Both the position numbers and the translations under genes were made by a program. The notes beneath the pieces are model-generated. The model was given only the letters and a program-made list of their open reading frames with translations. It did no database searches and had not been told where the DNA came from. A stretch of 64,000 nucleotides of DNA, from assembly GCA_002009975.1 (NCBI GenBank), contig MTLP01000042.1:1-64000 (forward strand), in the 5' to 3' direction. This document shows, piece by piece, positions 1-8,950 of the stretch. Positions within the stretch are counted from its first letter, which is position 1. The number at the start of each line of letters is the position of its first letter. This stretch comes from Thermococcus sp. JdFR-02. Lineage in GTDB: Archaea > Methanobacteriota_B > Thermococci > Thermococcales > Thermococcaceae.

Positions 1-1
1 T

Positions 2-91
2 GCCAAAATTACCGGGCACAAAACACTTGATTACATTCTCTATTACACTCAGCAAACCAAAGCAGAAGAACTTCTCAAAGACCTGAGGTGA
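2..91 (+). CDS. Tyrosine recombinase/integrase, C-terminal end (partial)
   Basis: An open frame enters from the left window edge and stops at 89-91, giving 29 residues. It contains TGHKTLDYILYYTQ, which matches the last box of tyrosine recombinases: a conserved Gly-His pair, then a Tyr-Thr pair where the nucleophilic tyrosine sits. The tail is a short charged helix, as usual at the end of these enzymes. Only the C-terminus lies in the window, so size and subfamily cannot be judged. A ribbon-helix-helix gene and a tRNA gene follow within 300 bases, which is the normal setting for the integrase of a tRNA-integrated plasmid or virus. A chromosomal Xer-type protein is the alternative, but the tRNA context makes it less likely. 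Confidence 0.65.
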   Translation, partial: AKITGHKTLDYILYYTQQTKAEELLKDLR

Positions 92-102
92 CCTCCCAAT
101 GT

Positions 103-118
103 TCATATATAGTATAAT
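103..118 (+). promoter_or_regulatory. Probable TATA promoter of the ribbon-helix-helix gene
   Basis: The AT stretch CATATATAGTATAATAG lies about 30-40 bases before the ATG at 146. That spacing suits an archaeal TATA element giving a transcript start near 135. No strong ribosome site precedes the ATG, so a short or absent leader is likely. Confidence 0.4.
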
Positions 119-145
119 AGGTAATTCATTATTTGGTGCAAAACA

Positions 146-427
146 ATGGCCAAAATGGGCAAAGTGGCCACTAAAAATAGCGGCTCTCATTCAGGAGATT
201 TGGGCAAAAAGAGGCGAAAGACACGCATTCATATTACCATTGATAGGGAAGTCGGCGAAGTCCTGGACAGGCTTTACATTAAGAAGTCTAAATTCATTAA
301 TGACTTGCTCAGAACAGTCCTCTTTGGGGAGGGTGATGTTATGAACTTTCTAGAATCGATCTGGTGGGCCCGCGGGGATTCGAACCCCGGACCTCCGCCG
401 TGTCAAGGCGACGTCATAACCAGCTAG
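146..427 (+). CDS. Ribbon-helix-helix (CopG/Arc-type) DNA-binding protein whose frame ends inside tRNA-Val
   Basis: The product is 93 residues. After a basic N-terminus rich in Lys and Arg (residues 1-27) comes KTRIHITIDREVGEVLDRL, a beta strand plus helix pattern typical of ribbon-helix-helix repressors, then a second helix (KSKFINDLLR). From about residue 73 the protein is only the translated antisense of the tRNA-Val gene (WWARGDSNPGPP), and the stop codon is the TAG at 425-427 within that tRNA. The genuine conserved fold therefore ends near residue 65. The gene probably belongs to the integrated element and acts as a small repressor or copy-control protein. In the excised circle its 3' end would be supplied by the attachment site. 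Confidence 0.6.
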   Translation: MAKMGKVATKNSGSHSGDLGKKRRKTRIHITIDREVGEVLDRLYIKKSKFINDLLRTVLFGEGDVMNFLESIWWARGDSNPGPPPCQGDVITS

Positions 428-438
428 ACCACGGGCCC
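362..438 (-). tRNA. tRNA-Val (GAC)
   Basis: The minus strand folds as a full cloverleaf: acceptor GGGCCCG paired with CGGGCCC, T-arm GGTTCGAATCC, and anticodon loop TTGACAC with anticodon GAC. The 3' CCA is encoded at 362-364 and the discriminator is A. No intron is seen. Its 3' half faces the integrase fragment on the left and overlaps the end of the ribbon-helix-helix frame, so it is the likely attachment site of the integrated element. It is cotranscribed downstream of tRNA-Ala, 10 bases away. Confidence 0.95.
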
Positions 439-448
439 GCCCAAATTG

Positions 449-525
449 TGGTGGACCGGCCGGGATTTGAACCCGGGGCCTCTGCCTTGCCAAGGCAGCG
501 CTCTCCCAGGCTGAGCTACCGGCCC
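449..525 (-). tRNA. tRNA-Ala (GGC)
   Basis: The minus strand gives a complete cloverleaf with acceptor GGGCCGG and CCGGTCC, including the G3:U70 pair that is the identity element of tRNA-Ala. The anticodon stem-loop is CTGCC-TTGGCAA-GGCAG, so the anticodon is GGC. The T-arm is GGTTCAAATCC and the CCA end is encoded at 449-451. It is the first gene of a two-tRNA operon with tRNA-Val. Confidence 0.95.
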
Positions 526-559
526 ACCTAACGTCCAAGTAATAGAGGATAGAAGGGAC

Positions 560-572
560 CTTATAAAGTTTT
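560..572 (-). promoter_or_regulatory. TATA promoter of the tRNA-Ala/tRNA-Val operon
   Basis: On the minus strand the element reads AAACTTTATAAGG with a purine-rich BRE-like run just before it. It lies about 40 bases upstream of the mature 5' end of tRNA-Ala at 525, which predicts a leader of some 10-15 bases. Confidence 0.6.
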
Positions 573-635
573 CGGTTCTTTTAAGTGCTCTCTTTACAGC
601 AAAAGACAAGAAAAAGAAAAACAAATGTAAAATAA

Positions 636-1667
636 CTATCCACTAGCATTAGCACTTTGTTCAACATTGCAAGTTAATGGCTCTATTTCAATGTTAAATG
701 CCTCTGGATGTATGAATTTAGCTAATTCTTCCAAACCATAGACAATTCTTGGTGAGGGTCTAACTAAGATATTATCGTCGCTTATGGTGAACACTTTGCC
801 GTTTTTAATTGCATCAGTTTTTGCTAATTCCGTGTTACAAAGCTCTTCTGCTGTAATTCCGGAATGGGGGGTTAGAATTATCACATCTGGATTTCTTGCT
901 AATATTTCTTCAACACTTACTTGAGCCCAACCTTCAGCATCATCAAAAATGTTCTTTCCACCAGCTAATTCTATTAAATCTCCAATGAACGTCTTTTTCC
1001 CAGCGGTGTATATTGGATTCCACCATGCTATATACAAAACCTTAGGCTTTGGTTCATCTTTAACAGTTGATGTTATGGAAGAGATTTTAGCTTTCATGTC
1101 ATCGATTACATTCTCTGCATAGTCTTCCTTATTCAAAACTTTACCTAAGAGCTCAATTTGTTTATAAATCTCTTCAATGTTCTTCGGATCGACAATAATA
1201 ACTGGAGCAATTTTTTCAAGCTGATCTAAGTATTGCATGTGCATAGAAGTTGCAATTATCAGATCTGGCTTTAAAGAGGCTATTATTTCAATGTTTGGAT
1301 CGCTAAATCCTCCAACTATTTCCCTACCCTCTTTAACGTTCTCTGGAAAATCATCAAATTTGGTGATACCCACAACTTTCTCTAATGCACCCAAGAAATA
1401 GAGTGTTTCTGTTATGCTTGGGGCTAAAGAAACGATTTTTTGTGGTTCTTTTTCAATCGTAACATTTCTTCCAGCAAAATCGGTTATCACCATAGGATAT
1501 TTTGGCTTTTCTGTCTGCGTTATTTGTTCTTGTATTTGAGTTGTTGTAGTTGGAGTTTCCTTTGTTGTTTGGGTTGTTGCTTGAGTTTCTTCACTTTGAC
1601 TTATGCATCCAGCAACTGTAACACCTAAAAGTAAAACCATCAGGAGCAATGCCAACTTCCTCTTCAT
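636..1667 (-). CDS. ABC transporter substrate-binding lipoprotein, cobalamin/iron-siderophore (BtuF-like) family
   Basis: The 343-residue product starts with a lipoprotein signal peptide and the lipobox VAGC (Cys21). A Thr/Gln-rich linker to about residue 53 then acts as an extracellular stalk. The mature domain follows the periplasmic-binding-protein type III pattern, with KIVSLAPSITETLYFLGA near residue 80 and DVIILTPHSG near 265. Family members bind cobalamin, heme or ferric siderophores outside the cell and deliver them to a BtuCD/FhuBG-type permease. No permease or ATPase gene adjoins it, so the ligand cannot be fixed from context. The ATG is preceded by AGGTGAGAAT, and a TATA-like GATTATATATCC lies about 45 bases upstream. 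Confidence 0.8.
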   Translation of the reverse strand: MKRKLALLLMVLLLGVTVAGCISQSEETQATTQTTKETPTTTTQIQEQITQTEKPKYPMVITDFAGRNVTIEKEPQKIVSLAPSITETLYFLGALEKVVGITKFDDFPENVKEGREIVGGFSDPNIEIIASLKPDLIIATSMHMQYLDQLEKIAPVIIVDPKNIEEIYKQIELLGKVLNKEDYAENVIDDMKAKISSITSTVKDEPKPKVLYIAWWNPIYTAGKKTFIGDLIELAGGKNIFDDAEGWAQVSVEEILARNPDVIILTPHSGITAEELCNTELAKTDAIKNGKVFTISDDNILVRPSPRIVYGLEELAKFIHPEAFNIEIEPLTCNVEQSANASG

Positions 1668-1752
1668 ATTCTCACCTTTGGATTATTTGTCCAACTCAAA
1701 TCTATCAGTTGGATATATAATCCTTTCGCCTCCAAAAGAAAAGAAGCCTGAA

Positions 1753-3030
1753 TCAGTGGTCCTTCATTATTTCTCTCAAGACACTTGTGGCATAGGTTCC
1801 TCTGGGCAGAAAGAATTTGAAAATTAGTGTATTTTTGTCTCTAATTGGTTTATACTTGAATCCTATAGGTTTAATAATCAGTTCCCTTCTTCCCCCACCC
1901 TCGGCTAAAATCTTTAGAGATTTCATCTTGAACTCTTCTAGGCTTATTCCCTCCTCCTGCAAAATTTCCCTTTCAATTTTGCCCATTTCTCCGTCAGCTA
2001 AACGAGAAGAAAAGCCAAAAATTGGTCCAGTAACCATTGCCTCTCCCTTCTTAATTTTTTCATTAACCATTCTTAAAGTTCCCTTTGTGACTTTGAATGT
2101 TCTTGTCCTTAGAGGAATACCCTTTTTAACTTGGCAGACTATATCACCAATTAGGGCTTCATTTAGCGGCAATCCCTCCTCAATCCTTCTTGAAAGTGCT
2201 TTATTAAAGAGATATGACTGATAGGAGTGAATGAAGATCTTTACAATGGGTCTTGGAAGAACGGCAAAAGCTTTTTTCCAGCTTTTAGTTTCTTTAAACT
2301 TGTAGAGCATTGCTCTCTCATACCTCAAGAATTTTGGAAATTCCTCTAAAGCCTTATCAACATCTCCACTTTCTAAGAAAGCTTTCCTTGCTTCATCTCC
2401 AAGCATGTCTCCACTATATTCACCTAAGAACTTAATTGCAGCCTCTTCAAACTTTCCTTTTAAAAGAAGCTTACCAATCTCATGGTTTACAACCCTTTTC
2501 TCACCAAACCTTTGATATCCAAAATAGTTTGGGAATCCACCTCCAGCTTTAATCTCTCTCAAAATCTGCTTTGTTCTCTCAAATGCTTCATCTAAAGGAA
2601 CATCTAAGTCTCTCACAACTATCGTGAATTTGTTCCCAAGAAGGGAGCCAAGTTTAAGCTTCTTTCCATATCCAACAAATTCAAGCTTCACATCTTGAAT
2701 CTCCAAAGAATCGACCTTTTCTTTAAGCTCTTTTAAATTTCCTCCACAGATGCTTATATATTGAGTTGTTACTGCATGTCTATCTTTCGTCCCAGCAAAG
2801 CCTATATCTTTGTAGTGGATTCCAATTCTTTTTGCAATCTCCTTAATCACAACCATTGTATCCCATTTTCTCTTTGTAAGCTTGTAGATTAAGCAGTCTT
2901 GCTTTTTAAAAACACCCTTTGAAATAATTTCTTCAACTATAAAGTCTTCTGGCTTATATTTTATCTTCCCACCAATTCCGGGAGTTTTGCTTAAATGCCT
3001 GAACTGCTTAAATAATTCTTTGTAGTCCAC
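1753..3030 (-). CDS. truD: tRNA pseudouridine synthase D
   Basis: The 425-residue protein carries the TruD signature [14 protein letters not shown] near residue 78, where the Asp of the KDR motif is the catalytic residue that makes pseudouridine-13 in tRNA. The later blocks [11 protein letters not shown] and NYFGYQRFG-type context, and PLIG-like ALIGDIV, also fit. The length is normal for archaeal members, which carry the long insertion shared with eukaryotic Pus7. Translation begins at GTG 3030 after GGTGAGGTAGG. The gene lies 11 bases downstream of pth2 and is probably cotranscribed with it. Confidence 0.93.
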   Translation of the reverse strand: MDYKELFKQFRHLSKTPGIGGKIKYKPEDFIVEEIISKGVFKKQDCLIYKLTKRKWDTMVVIKEIAKRIGIHYKDIGFAGTKDRHAVTTQYISICGGNLKELKEKVDSLEIQDVKLEFVGYGKKLKLGSLLGNKFTIVVRDLDVPLDEAFERTKQILREIKAGGGFPNYFGYQRFGEKRVVNHEIGKLLLKGKFEEAAIKFLGEYSGDMLGDEARKAFLESGDVDKALEEFPKFLRYERAMLYKFKETKSWKKAFAVLPRPIVKIFIHSYQSYLFNKALSRRIEEGLPLNEALIGDIVCQVKKGIPLRTRTFKVTKGTLRMVNEKIKKGEAMVTGPIFGFSSRLADGEMGKIEREILQEEGISLEEFKMKSLKILAEGGGRRELIIKPIGFKYKPIRDKNTLIFKFFLPRGTYATSVLREIMKDH

Positions 3031-3041
3031 CCTACCTCACC

Positions 3042-3398
3042 TTATACCAGCTTCAAATGTCCTGTCACTTTATCCACTAGCTCCTCTGGTGCTGGGCCTA
3101 TAGCCAAGCAAGTAATAGTTCCAGGAGGAATTTCAGTTAGCCCCGCATCTTTAATCAATGCACAAGGCAAATCTAATGCTTTTGCTTTTCCCATTAATTC
3201 AAAGAGCTCTTTTTCATTCTCAGCTCTTACAACAACTTTCTTTTGTCCCTCATTAAACCAAGCTTTAAACCATTCTGGTTTTTCTTTGTAAGCTTTAAAA
3301 GCTGCTGTAACTGCTCCATGAGCAACTTGAACTGCCAATTTTCCTTTGCTGAGACTTAAATCTCTCCTAATTACCATGACTTGCTTGTACTTAAACAT
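3042..3398 (-). CDS. pth2: Peptidyl-tRNA hydrolase, archaeal/eukaryotic type (Pth2)
   Basis: The 118-residue protein has the Pth2 features KGKLAVQVAHGAV (residues 19-31) and IKDAGLTEIPPGT (82-94), which form the active-site cleft. Pth2 releases tRNA from peptidyl-tRNAs that drop off the ribosome and is unrelated to bacterial Pth. The length matches the family. The ATG follows GGGATGGAGG at close range. It is the first gene of a pth2-truD unit, both concerned with tRNA. Confidence 0.95.
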   Translation of the reverse strand: MFKYKQVMVIRRDLSLSKGKLAVQVAHGAVTAAFKAYKEKPEWFKAWFNEGQKKVVVRAENEKELFELMGKAKALDLPCALIKDAGLTEIPPGTITCLAIGPAPEELVDKVTGHLKLV

Positions 3399-3455
3399 CC
3401 TCCATCCCTATGAATAGCCAAGAAAAGAAGTTTATAAAGATTAAGGAGAGAAAAA

Positions 3456-5522
3456 TCAGAAACTTTCAATTTCAGTCTTTTCAACTTCAGTGGTTTCTTG
3501 TATTATTTCCTCCTTTTCCTCCTCTTCCTTCTTTGGAAGTCCACCTTTCCTCTTCCTTCTTCTCTCAAGCTTCTGTCTAACCGTTTCATATTTGGTCTTG
3601 TAATTAATGGTCGTTGCACCTAATGCCGCGACTAATATGAATAAGACAACTAACAATGGTGTCTTGTAGTCACTCTTTGGTGGCAGGTACTTTGAAGAAA
3701 TGTTTGATATGCTTTCTGCAAGCTTTAATCTTGTGTTTTCATCGAGGGAACTTAATGTTTTGTCCAGATAGGATGGAAGCTCTTCTGGCTTGGGCCACTT
3801 CTCGATGATCTTCTCTTCAACAATTACCTTTGGAGGAATCGAATTTATGAGCAATAGGTTTGTGAAATCCTTCTCATGCCAGTTTCCTAGGGGATCTTGA
3901 TACTTGAGCTTTGCACCAATAACAGAAACATCTTGCTTTAATATGAGATATTGACTCTCTATGACCTTCTCTTCTCCAGCTTTGATGGTTCCAATAGTAA
4001 GTTTACTCTCTCCATCTATACTTTCTGGAAGCAATAACTCCAAGGTTGCATTTTGGATAAATTCATAATCTGGATTTCCATTGCTCGCTGTGACCTTAAA
4101 TCTTAGTTTAATCATCTTGTCTTGGGTCGCTATATAATTGCTCCACGTTCCATTAAATGCCTCACCAGCAACACTAATCTCTGGAACTCCATAAACGATT
4201 ATTCCTTTAACAGTGTTTGAGGAAACGCTATTTTCTTTTCCTGCTTCATCATAATACTTCACTTTTACAGCTCCTAAATCAAAGCTACCCACCTGTGTTG
4301 GCTTTAGTGTATAAACCAAAACGGGCATTTCACTAAATGCATCCAAGGTCTTCAAGACCCACGTACCAATACCACTCCTTAATTCAAAGTTGTTTGGTAG
4401 TGGTGCAATAACATTTAAGTCAAAAGCCTTCCCTCTCCCCTCATTCTTTATGTTAACAAAGACTATCAGCTCATCACCATCTAAGAGCATTTTCTTAACG
4501 TTTGTGCTTAGGCTGACTTTTATATCGGCTTTTCTGATTATTGGCGTGACTTCTGTTCCAGAGGGAGCGTAGACTTTTAGGTAGGTTCTATTATATGTCA
4601 AATCAACACTGTTTGGAGGTATCTCAACCCTAAGCGGAGCTTTCTTACTTGTGTAGCTTTTTCCTTCTTTTATAGTCACGGTTTCCAATGGTGTTGTTCC
4701 TTTGAAGATGCTTATACTTGAATAGAGTCCAATTGAGTTGAGCCTTATTCTATAAACAGTGGTGTTATGGGTTAGTGTTAAAATCTCCCCAACATACATG
4801 ATATCATTGTAAACCAACTCCTCTGGCTCAAGTGGTGCTTCCTCTGGTTTTTCTTCAGTTGTAACCCTCTTTATTGTCAAGCTTGTAGAGGGGTATTTAG
4901 GAACGTAAATGTCAATTTTTGCAGATTTTCCTTCTACGGAATCTTTCACAACTATGTATACATAGCGATAGTATGAAACGTCTTTCGTCAATTGGTATGA
5001 AATAGCAGAACCTTCGTTTTCATCTATTATCTTTTCAATAGGCTTTGTTGTATACGGAAGGTAAATATAGAATTTTGCTTTTGTTTCATATGCTGTCACA
5101 AGCTTTATTCGTATGTTGGGAAGCCATTGAGGGAATGTATAACTTTTTCCTTCTCTTAATGATAGATTTTCCTCTAATGCATGAAGTGGTGAACTAACTT
5201 CAACCCAAATCCTTTTTTCGTATGACTGAATATATTTTAATGTGACTTTTATGTTAGGATCTGTTTGCGGATAGCTTAGAGTTTGTTCTTCACTTAACAC
5301 ACCAGATGCAACTCTTTTTCCGTTTTTGTATATTTCTAAATATGCTTGTGTCCACCCAGCGTTAACATCAGCGAACTTAATTTCATAGTTACCAAACACA
5401 ATAGAATCCTTTAAGCCGAGCGTTATTATACTTAAGCTGGCATCAGGAATGCTGGCAGATTTTACAAGGGGAGTAGTTGAGAAAACCAACAATGCAGCTA
5501 ATATCAGCGCCATCCTCTTCAT
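3456..5522 (-). CDS. Secreted/surface-anchored COG1361-type beta-sandwich protein
   Basis: The 688-residue product has a signal peptide (MKRMALILAALLVFSTTP), several repeated beta-rich domains, and one C-terminal membrane helix (LLVVLFILVAALGATTI, roughly residues 618-640). A basic then very acidic Glu/Lys cytoplasmic tail follows. The middle (about residues 340-440) has the CARDB/DUF11-like pattern seen in S-layer-related archaeal proteins. The chosen ATG at 5522 has GGAGGAG eight bases upstream; the in-frame TTG at 5537 lies within that ribosome site and is rejected. The function is probably structural or adhesive at the cell surface; no enzymatic motif was seen. Confidence 0.7.
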   Translation of the reverse strand: MKRMALILAALLVFSTTPLVKSASIPDASLSIITLGLKDSIVFGNYEIKFADVNAGWTQAYLEIYKNGKRVASGVLSEEQTLSYPQTDPNIKVTLKYIQSYEKRIWVEVSSPLHALEENLSLREGKSYTFPQWLPNIRIKLVTAYETKAKFYIYLPYTTKPIEKIIDENEGSAISYQLTKDVSYYRYVYIVVKDSVEGKSAKIDIYVPKYPSTSLTIKRVTTEEKPEEAPLEPEELVYNDIMYVGEILTLTHNTTVYRIRLNSIGLYSSISIFKGTTPLETVTIKEGKSYTSKKAPLRVEIPPNSVDLTYNRTYLKVYAPSGTEVTPIIRKADIKVSLSTNVKKMLLDGDELIVFVNIKNEGRGKAFDLNVIAPLPNNFELRSGIGTWVLKTLDAFSEMPVLVYTLKPTQVGSFDLGAVKVKYYDEAGKENSVSSNTVKGIIVYGVPEISVAGEAFNGTWSNYIATQDKMIKLRFKVTASNGNPDYEFIQNATLELLLPESIDGESKLTIGTIKAGEEKVIESQYLILKQDVSVIGAKLKYQDPLGNWHEKDFTNLLLINSIPPKVIVEEKIIEKWPKPEELPSYLDKTLSSLDENTRLKLAESISNISSKYLPPKSDYKTPLLVVLFILVAALGATTINYKTKYETVRQKLERRRKRKGGLPKKEEEEKEEIIQETTEVEKTEIESF

Positions 5523-5584
5523 GTTTTTCTCCTCCAAAAGTTATTGAACCTAAAAATTGTAAAGGAAAAAGAAGTATAAAGGTC

Positions 5585-6901
5585 TTATGGTGTCAACCTT
5601 TTTCTATCTCTTGGGAAAAGTATAACCTCCCTAATGTTTTGGAGGTTTAGCATTTGTTTGATTAGTCTTTCAGCACCAAGACCAAAGCCTCCATGTGGGG
5701 GCATGCCATAGCGGAATGCTTTTAGGTAAAAGTCAAAGCTCTCTGGGTTTAGTCCTTTCTCTGCAATTTGAGCCTTTAATATGTCATAACGGTGTTCTCT
5801 TTGCCCTCCAGATGTTATTTCAATTCCTCTATATTCCAAATCAAAAGCCCTGCAAATTTCAGGCTTATCATCGTATCTCATTATGTAGAAGGGTTTTGCT
5901 TCACTTGGATATTGGGTTAAGAAGTATAAATCCTCGTCATAGGTTTCCTTTATGTACTGTCCAAGTATTTTTTCACCCTCTGTGTCTATATCCTCTCCCC
6001 AAGGAATATCTTTTCCTAAATCTTTCAAGATTTCCAAAGCTTTGGTGTATGTGATTCTCCTAAATGGCAGCTTTGGTTCCTCAAGTTCAAAGTTTAGAAG
6101 CTTTAGCTCTTTTTCATTGTGCTCCTTAACATAACCAATCGTATAAGCCACTAACTTCTCTAAAACTTGCATTACTTCATCTTCATGCTCTATGAATGCA
6201 ATTTCAGCATCAATGCTCCAAGCTTCATTTAAATGCCTCGTTGTGTTGTGTTCTTCAGCTCTGAATATTGGAGCAATCTCAAACACCTTATCTAATCCAG
6301 ATGCCATCATTATTTGCTTATAAAGCTGAGGACTTTGAGCTAAGAAAGCATCTTTTTCGAAGTATTTCATTGGGAAAAGCTCTGTTCCGCCTTCAGTAGC
6401 TGTTGCTATTATCTTTGGTGTGTGAATTTCAATAAAGCCCTCTTGATGGAAGAAATCTCTAACTGCTTTGAAAACGCTTGAGCGTATTCTAAAGAGTGCC
6501 ATTATTTCAGGTTTTCTCAAGTCTATAAAACGATTATCTAACCTTGTATCAAGCTCAGCTTTTACTTTTCCAGTAGGATCTAAGGGTAAAGGAGATTCTG
6601 ACTTGCTTAAAACAATGATTTTTTCGGGGATAATTTCAAAACCAAGCTTTGCTTTTGGTGTGAAATTGACTATTCCCTCAGCAGCTACTACATCCTCTGA
6701 ATTTAGCTTTGGGATAAGCTTGAAAATCTCTTCACTAACCTTTTTCTTTGGCGCGGTTATTTGAATTATTCCCTCTCTATCCCTAATCCAGACGAACTTA
6801 ATTCCACCGAGGTCTTTTACTTCGTAAACCCAACCAGCAACTCTAATTTTTTGCCCGTTTAGCTCAGGGGTTATTTGATTTGAGTAATGGGTTCTAAACA
6901 T
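5585..6901 (-). CDS. aspS: Aspartyl-tRNA synthetase, archaeal type
   Basis: The 438-residue class II synthetase has an N-terminal OB-fold anticodon-binding domain (residues 1-100, [13 protein letters not shown]). Its catalytic core shows motif 2 [15 protein letters not shown] and motif 3 [14 protein letters not shown] near the C-terminus. The block [11 protein letters not shown] lies between. The size equals that of known Thermococcales AspS. The ATG at 6901 has GGAGGT seven bases upstream, so the in-frame TTG two codons earlier is not used. The enzyme charges tRNA with aspartate in the cytoplasm. Confidence 0.96.
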   Translation of the reverse strand: MFRTHYSNQITPELNGQKIRVAGWVYEVKDLGGIKFVWIRDREGIIQITAPKKKVSEEIFKLIPKLNSEDVVAAEGIVNFTPKAKLGFEIIPEKIIVLSKSESPLPLDPTGKVKAELDTRLDNRFIDLRKPEIMALFRIRSSVFKAVRDFFHQEGFIEIHTPKIIATATEGGTELFPMKYFEKDAFLAQSPQLYKQIMMASGLDKVFEIAPIFRAEEHNTTRHLNEAWSIDAEIAFIEHEDEVMQVLEKLVAYTIGYVKEHNEKELKLLNFELEEPKLPFRRITYTKALEILKDLGKDIPWGEDIDTEGEKILGQYIKETYDEDLYFLTQYPSEAKPFYIMRYDDKPEICRAFDLEYRGIEITSGGQREHRYDILKAQIAEKGLNPESFDFYLKAFRYGMPPHGGFGLGAERLIKQMLNLQNIREVILFPRDRKRLTP

Positions 6902-6924
6902 GTCCAAACCTCCAAAGAATAAAA

Positions 6925-7422
6925 TTAAGCAAAGACAATTTTTGATTCCTTTCCAGTAATCTTGGTAACTAAGCTCTCTAAAACTTCTGGCTTAGCTGGT
7001 AATTTTTGCTGGTCATCTCTTGGAACCAAAATCTTGTAATATTGATATCCACCTGGTCTGAAAACTATGTTGACACCGAATATCCTTGCTGGGACAAATA
7101 AATCTGTCGCAAGCTTCTTAACGTCTTTTGTGTCTTCTATAATCCTAACACGCTTTCCAAGCTCTCTCATTAGAATCTTTACGTTCTTTCCACCTTTGCC
7201 GATAACAAGTGCAACGTCTCCTTCTCCTACGATAATCACTATCAAATCGCCCTCTTCAACAGCTCTCTTGAACTCTATGTTTGCATCTCCTAAAAGTCTA
7301 TAAAGAAGCCTTGCAATTTTTACATCAAGCTCAGAAATAATGCCTTCTTGCACCTTTTTTTCGTCGGCAGGACAAAGAATGTCGTCAGTTTTTAAACAAA
7401 CCTCGCATATTGGAGCTTTCAC
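6925..7422 (-). CDS. KH-domain RNA-binding protein with N-terminal cysteine cluster (NusA-like)
   Basis: The 165-residue protein begins with a probable zinc-binding cluster (CEVCLKTDDILC). A KH domain follows, with the loop GKGGKNVKILMRELGKRV at about residues 75-92, and then a second strand-helix unit. The KH fold and length recall archaeal NusA-like proteins, but this gene lies beside aspS and not in the RNA polymerase operon. GTG 7422 follows GGAGGTG at six bases; the ORF could begin at GTG 7431 but that codon overlaps the ribosome site. The role is likely RNA binding in translation or transcription; the exact target is unknown. Confidence 0.7.
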   Translation of the reverse strand: MKAPICEVCLKTDDILCPADEKKVQEGIISELDVKIARLLYRLLGDANIEFKRAVEEGDLIVIIVGEGDVALVIGKGGKNVKILMRELGKRVRIIEDTKDVKKLATDLFVPARIFGVNIVFRPGGYQYYKILVPRDDQQKLPAKPEVLESLVTKITGKESKIVFA

Positions 7423-7616
7423 TCTCTTCACCTCCTATTTATTCACAAAAATGAACATGATAATGGAAACTAACACTTTTTCGCAAGGGGGATTTAAAAA
7501 CCTTATCCTACATTCATAGAACGAAAGCAAAACTAAAAATTAACAACATGATCTTGCTCAAAAATGAGCGGAAGTAATTATACAATTGAGCAACAGAGAA
7601 ATAAGAGGGAAACGAG

Positions 7617-8873
7617 ATGAAGGACAGCAGAAACTTCTGGCTTTATGCAGTTGGAAGGCTCGTATCTTTAATTGGAAGTGGAGTTCAGGATGTAGCCTTA
7701 CCTTTATTTATTTTGGATTTAACTGGATCTGGAGCGATTATGGGAACGTTCATGATTATTTCAATGCTCCCAAGACTAATTCTCTACCCAATAGCAGGTG
7801 TTGTGGGAGACAGGATTAATAGAAAATGGATAATGGTATGGACAGATTTTGGAAGAGGATTCGTGATCTTAAGCTTAGCTTTTTTAGCCATACAAAATTT
7901 AATAACAATTCCAATTCTTTTCATCGCTCAGTTTTTGGTATCTATAATGAATGCCCTTTTTGGACCTGCAACGAGCGCAATGCTTCCAGATATCGTTGAA
8001 AAGGAAGAGCTTACAAGAGCAAACTCTATATTAGGAGCAATAAGTGGAATTTCTTACATAGTTGGACCTGCTTTGGGAGGAATAATTTACGCTTTAGGTG
8101 GGATAAAAGCAGCTTTCTTGATTAATGGTATTTCCTTTATAGCTTCAGGAATAAGTGAGCTTTTTATCAAATATAAACAGAAGACAAGAGCACTTGAAAA
8201 TGTAAAGCAGGTTATAGAAGATCTAAAGGAAGGGATAAATTTTGTAAAAGCCCATAGGGGAATTTTAATTCTCATGACTTTTGCGTTAGTGGTGAACTTT
8301 CTTATCACTCCAATTTTTTCCGTTCTCACGCCTTATGTTCTCAGGGTTGTGATAAAGTTCTCTTCGGAGCAGTATGGATTAATTCAGACCTCTTTCATGG
8401 CGGGGATTTTGATTGGTAACATTCTTATTGGAGCAGTGTTTGCTAAAAGTAAAGTTGAGAACATGTTGAATAGAGGCTTATTAAGTCAAATGAGCTTAAT
8501 ATTTGTCTTTGTTGCTCTAATTTTTCCACAGACAATGAAAGAGCTTGGTTATGCAAGCTGGGCAATGTTCTTTGCTATGGTTACTACCTTTGCACTCATG
8601 GGACTTTTTAATGCATTCATCAACACTCCATTAAATGTTGAGTTCCAAAAGCTTGTTCCGACAGAGTTTAGGGCAAGAGTATTTTCAGTAATAGAGGTTA
8701 CAGGACAGGCTATAATTCCTTTGGGATTTGGATTAATCGGATTTGCTTTGGATTATGCTCCAGCACACATCGTAGCTTTAATTCTTACACTGATTGGCTT
8801 TGGAGTTTCATTACTCTTCGTTTTCAAGTACTCGAAGGAGGTCTTCAAAGAATTTGATGAAAATAAAATTTAA
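7617..8873 (+). CDS. Major facilitator superfamily transporter (MFS_3/enterobactin-exporter-like)
   Basis: The 418-residue membrane protein has about twelve hydrophobic helices. Its start, NFWLYAVGRLVSLIGSGVQDVALPLFILDLTGSG, is the typical first pair of helices of the PF05977-like MFS group. The cytoplasmic loop after helix 2-3 carries GDRINRKWIM, the family A-motif. These carriers export small molecules by proton exchange; the substrate is not predictable. The ATG follows GAGGGAAACGAG. It is divergent from the KH gene, and a TATA-like GATTTAAAAACC sits near 7490-7502. A probable guide RNA follows its stop codon. Confidence 0.8.
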   Translation: MKDSRNFWLYAVGRLVSLIGSGVQDVALPLFILDLTGSGAIMGTFMIISMLPRLILYPIAGVVGDRINRKWIMVWTDFGRGFVILSLAFLAIQNLITIPILFIAQFLVSIMNALFGPATSAMLPDIVEKEELTRANSILGAISGISYIVGPALGGIIYALGGIKAAFLINGISFIASGISELFIKYKQKTRALENVKQVIEDLKEGINFVKAHRGILILMTFALVVNFLITPIFSVLTPYVLRVVIKFSSEQYGLIQTSFMAGILIGNILIGAVFAKSKVENMLNRGLLSQMSLIFVFVALIFPQTMKELGYASWAMFFAMVTTFALMGLFNAFINTPLNVEFQKLVPTEFRARVFSVIEVTGQAIIPLGFGLIGFALDYAPAHIVALILTLIGFGVSLLFVFKYSKEVFKEFDENKI

Positions 8874-8894
8874 ATGGAAAAACTTAATTTATAA

Positions 8895-8950
8895 TGCCGA
8901 TGAGGAAAAGGCCCGGCACCGATTGGTGATGAGGGCTATCACTTCTGAGG
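8895..8950 (+). ncRNA. Probable C/D box guide RNA
   Basis: In order on the plus strand are a C-like box CCGATGA (8897-8903), a D'-like CCGA (8919-8922), a perfect C' box GTGATGA (8926-8932) and a D box CTGA (8945-8948). The C'-to-D guide is 12 bases, the usual length in archaea, and the whole unit is about 55 bases. It fills the gap after the MFS gene, and its D box overlaps the last codons of the opposing GH13 gene, a common place for Thermococcales guide RNAs. The C-to-D' spacing of 15 is slightly long. Such RNAs direct 2'-O-methylation of rRNA or tRNA by fibrillarin; the target was not identified. Confidence 0.6.

Noticed and set aside
99-344. 81-codon plus-strand frame overlapping the ribbon-helix-helix gene
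   Set aside because: It has no recognisable fold and overlaps the better gene in another frame; the stop is inside the other gene.
350-624. Minus-strand frames across the two tRNAs
   Set aside because: They are translations of tRNA sequence (for example the typical AWESAAL and GFKSRP strings) and are not genes.
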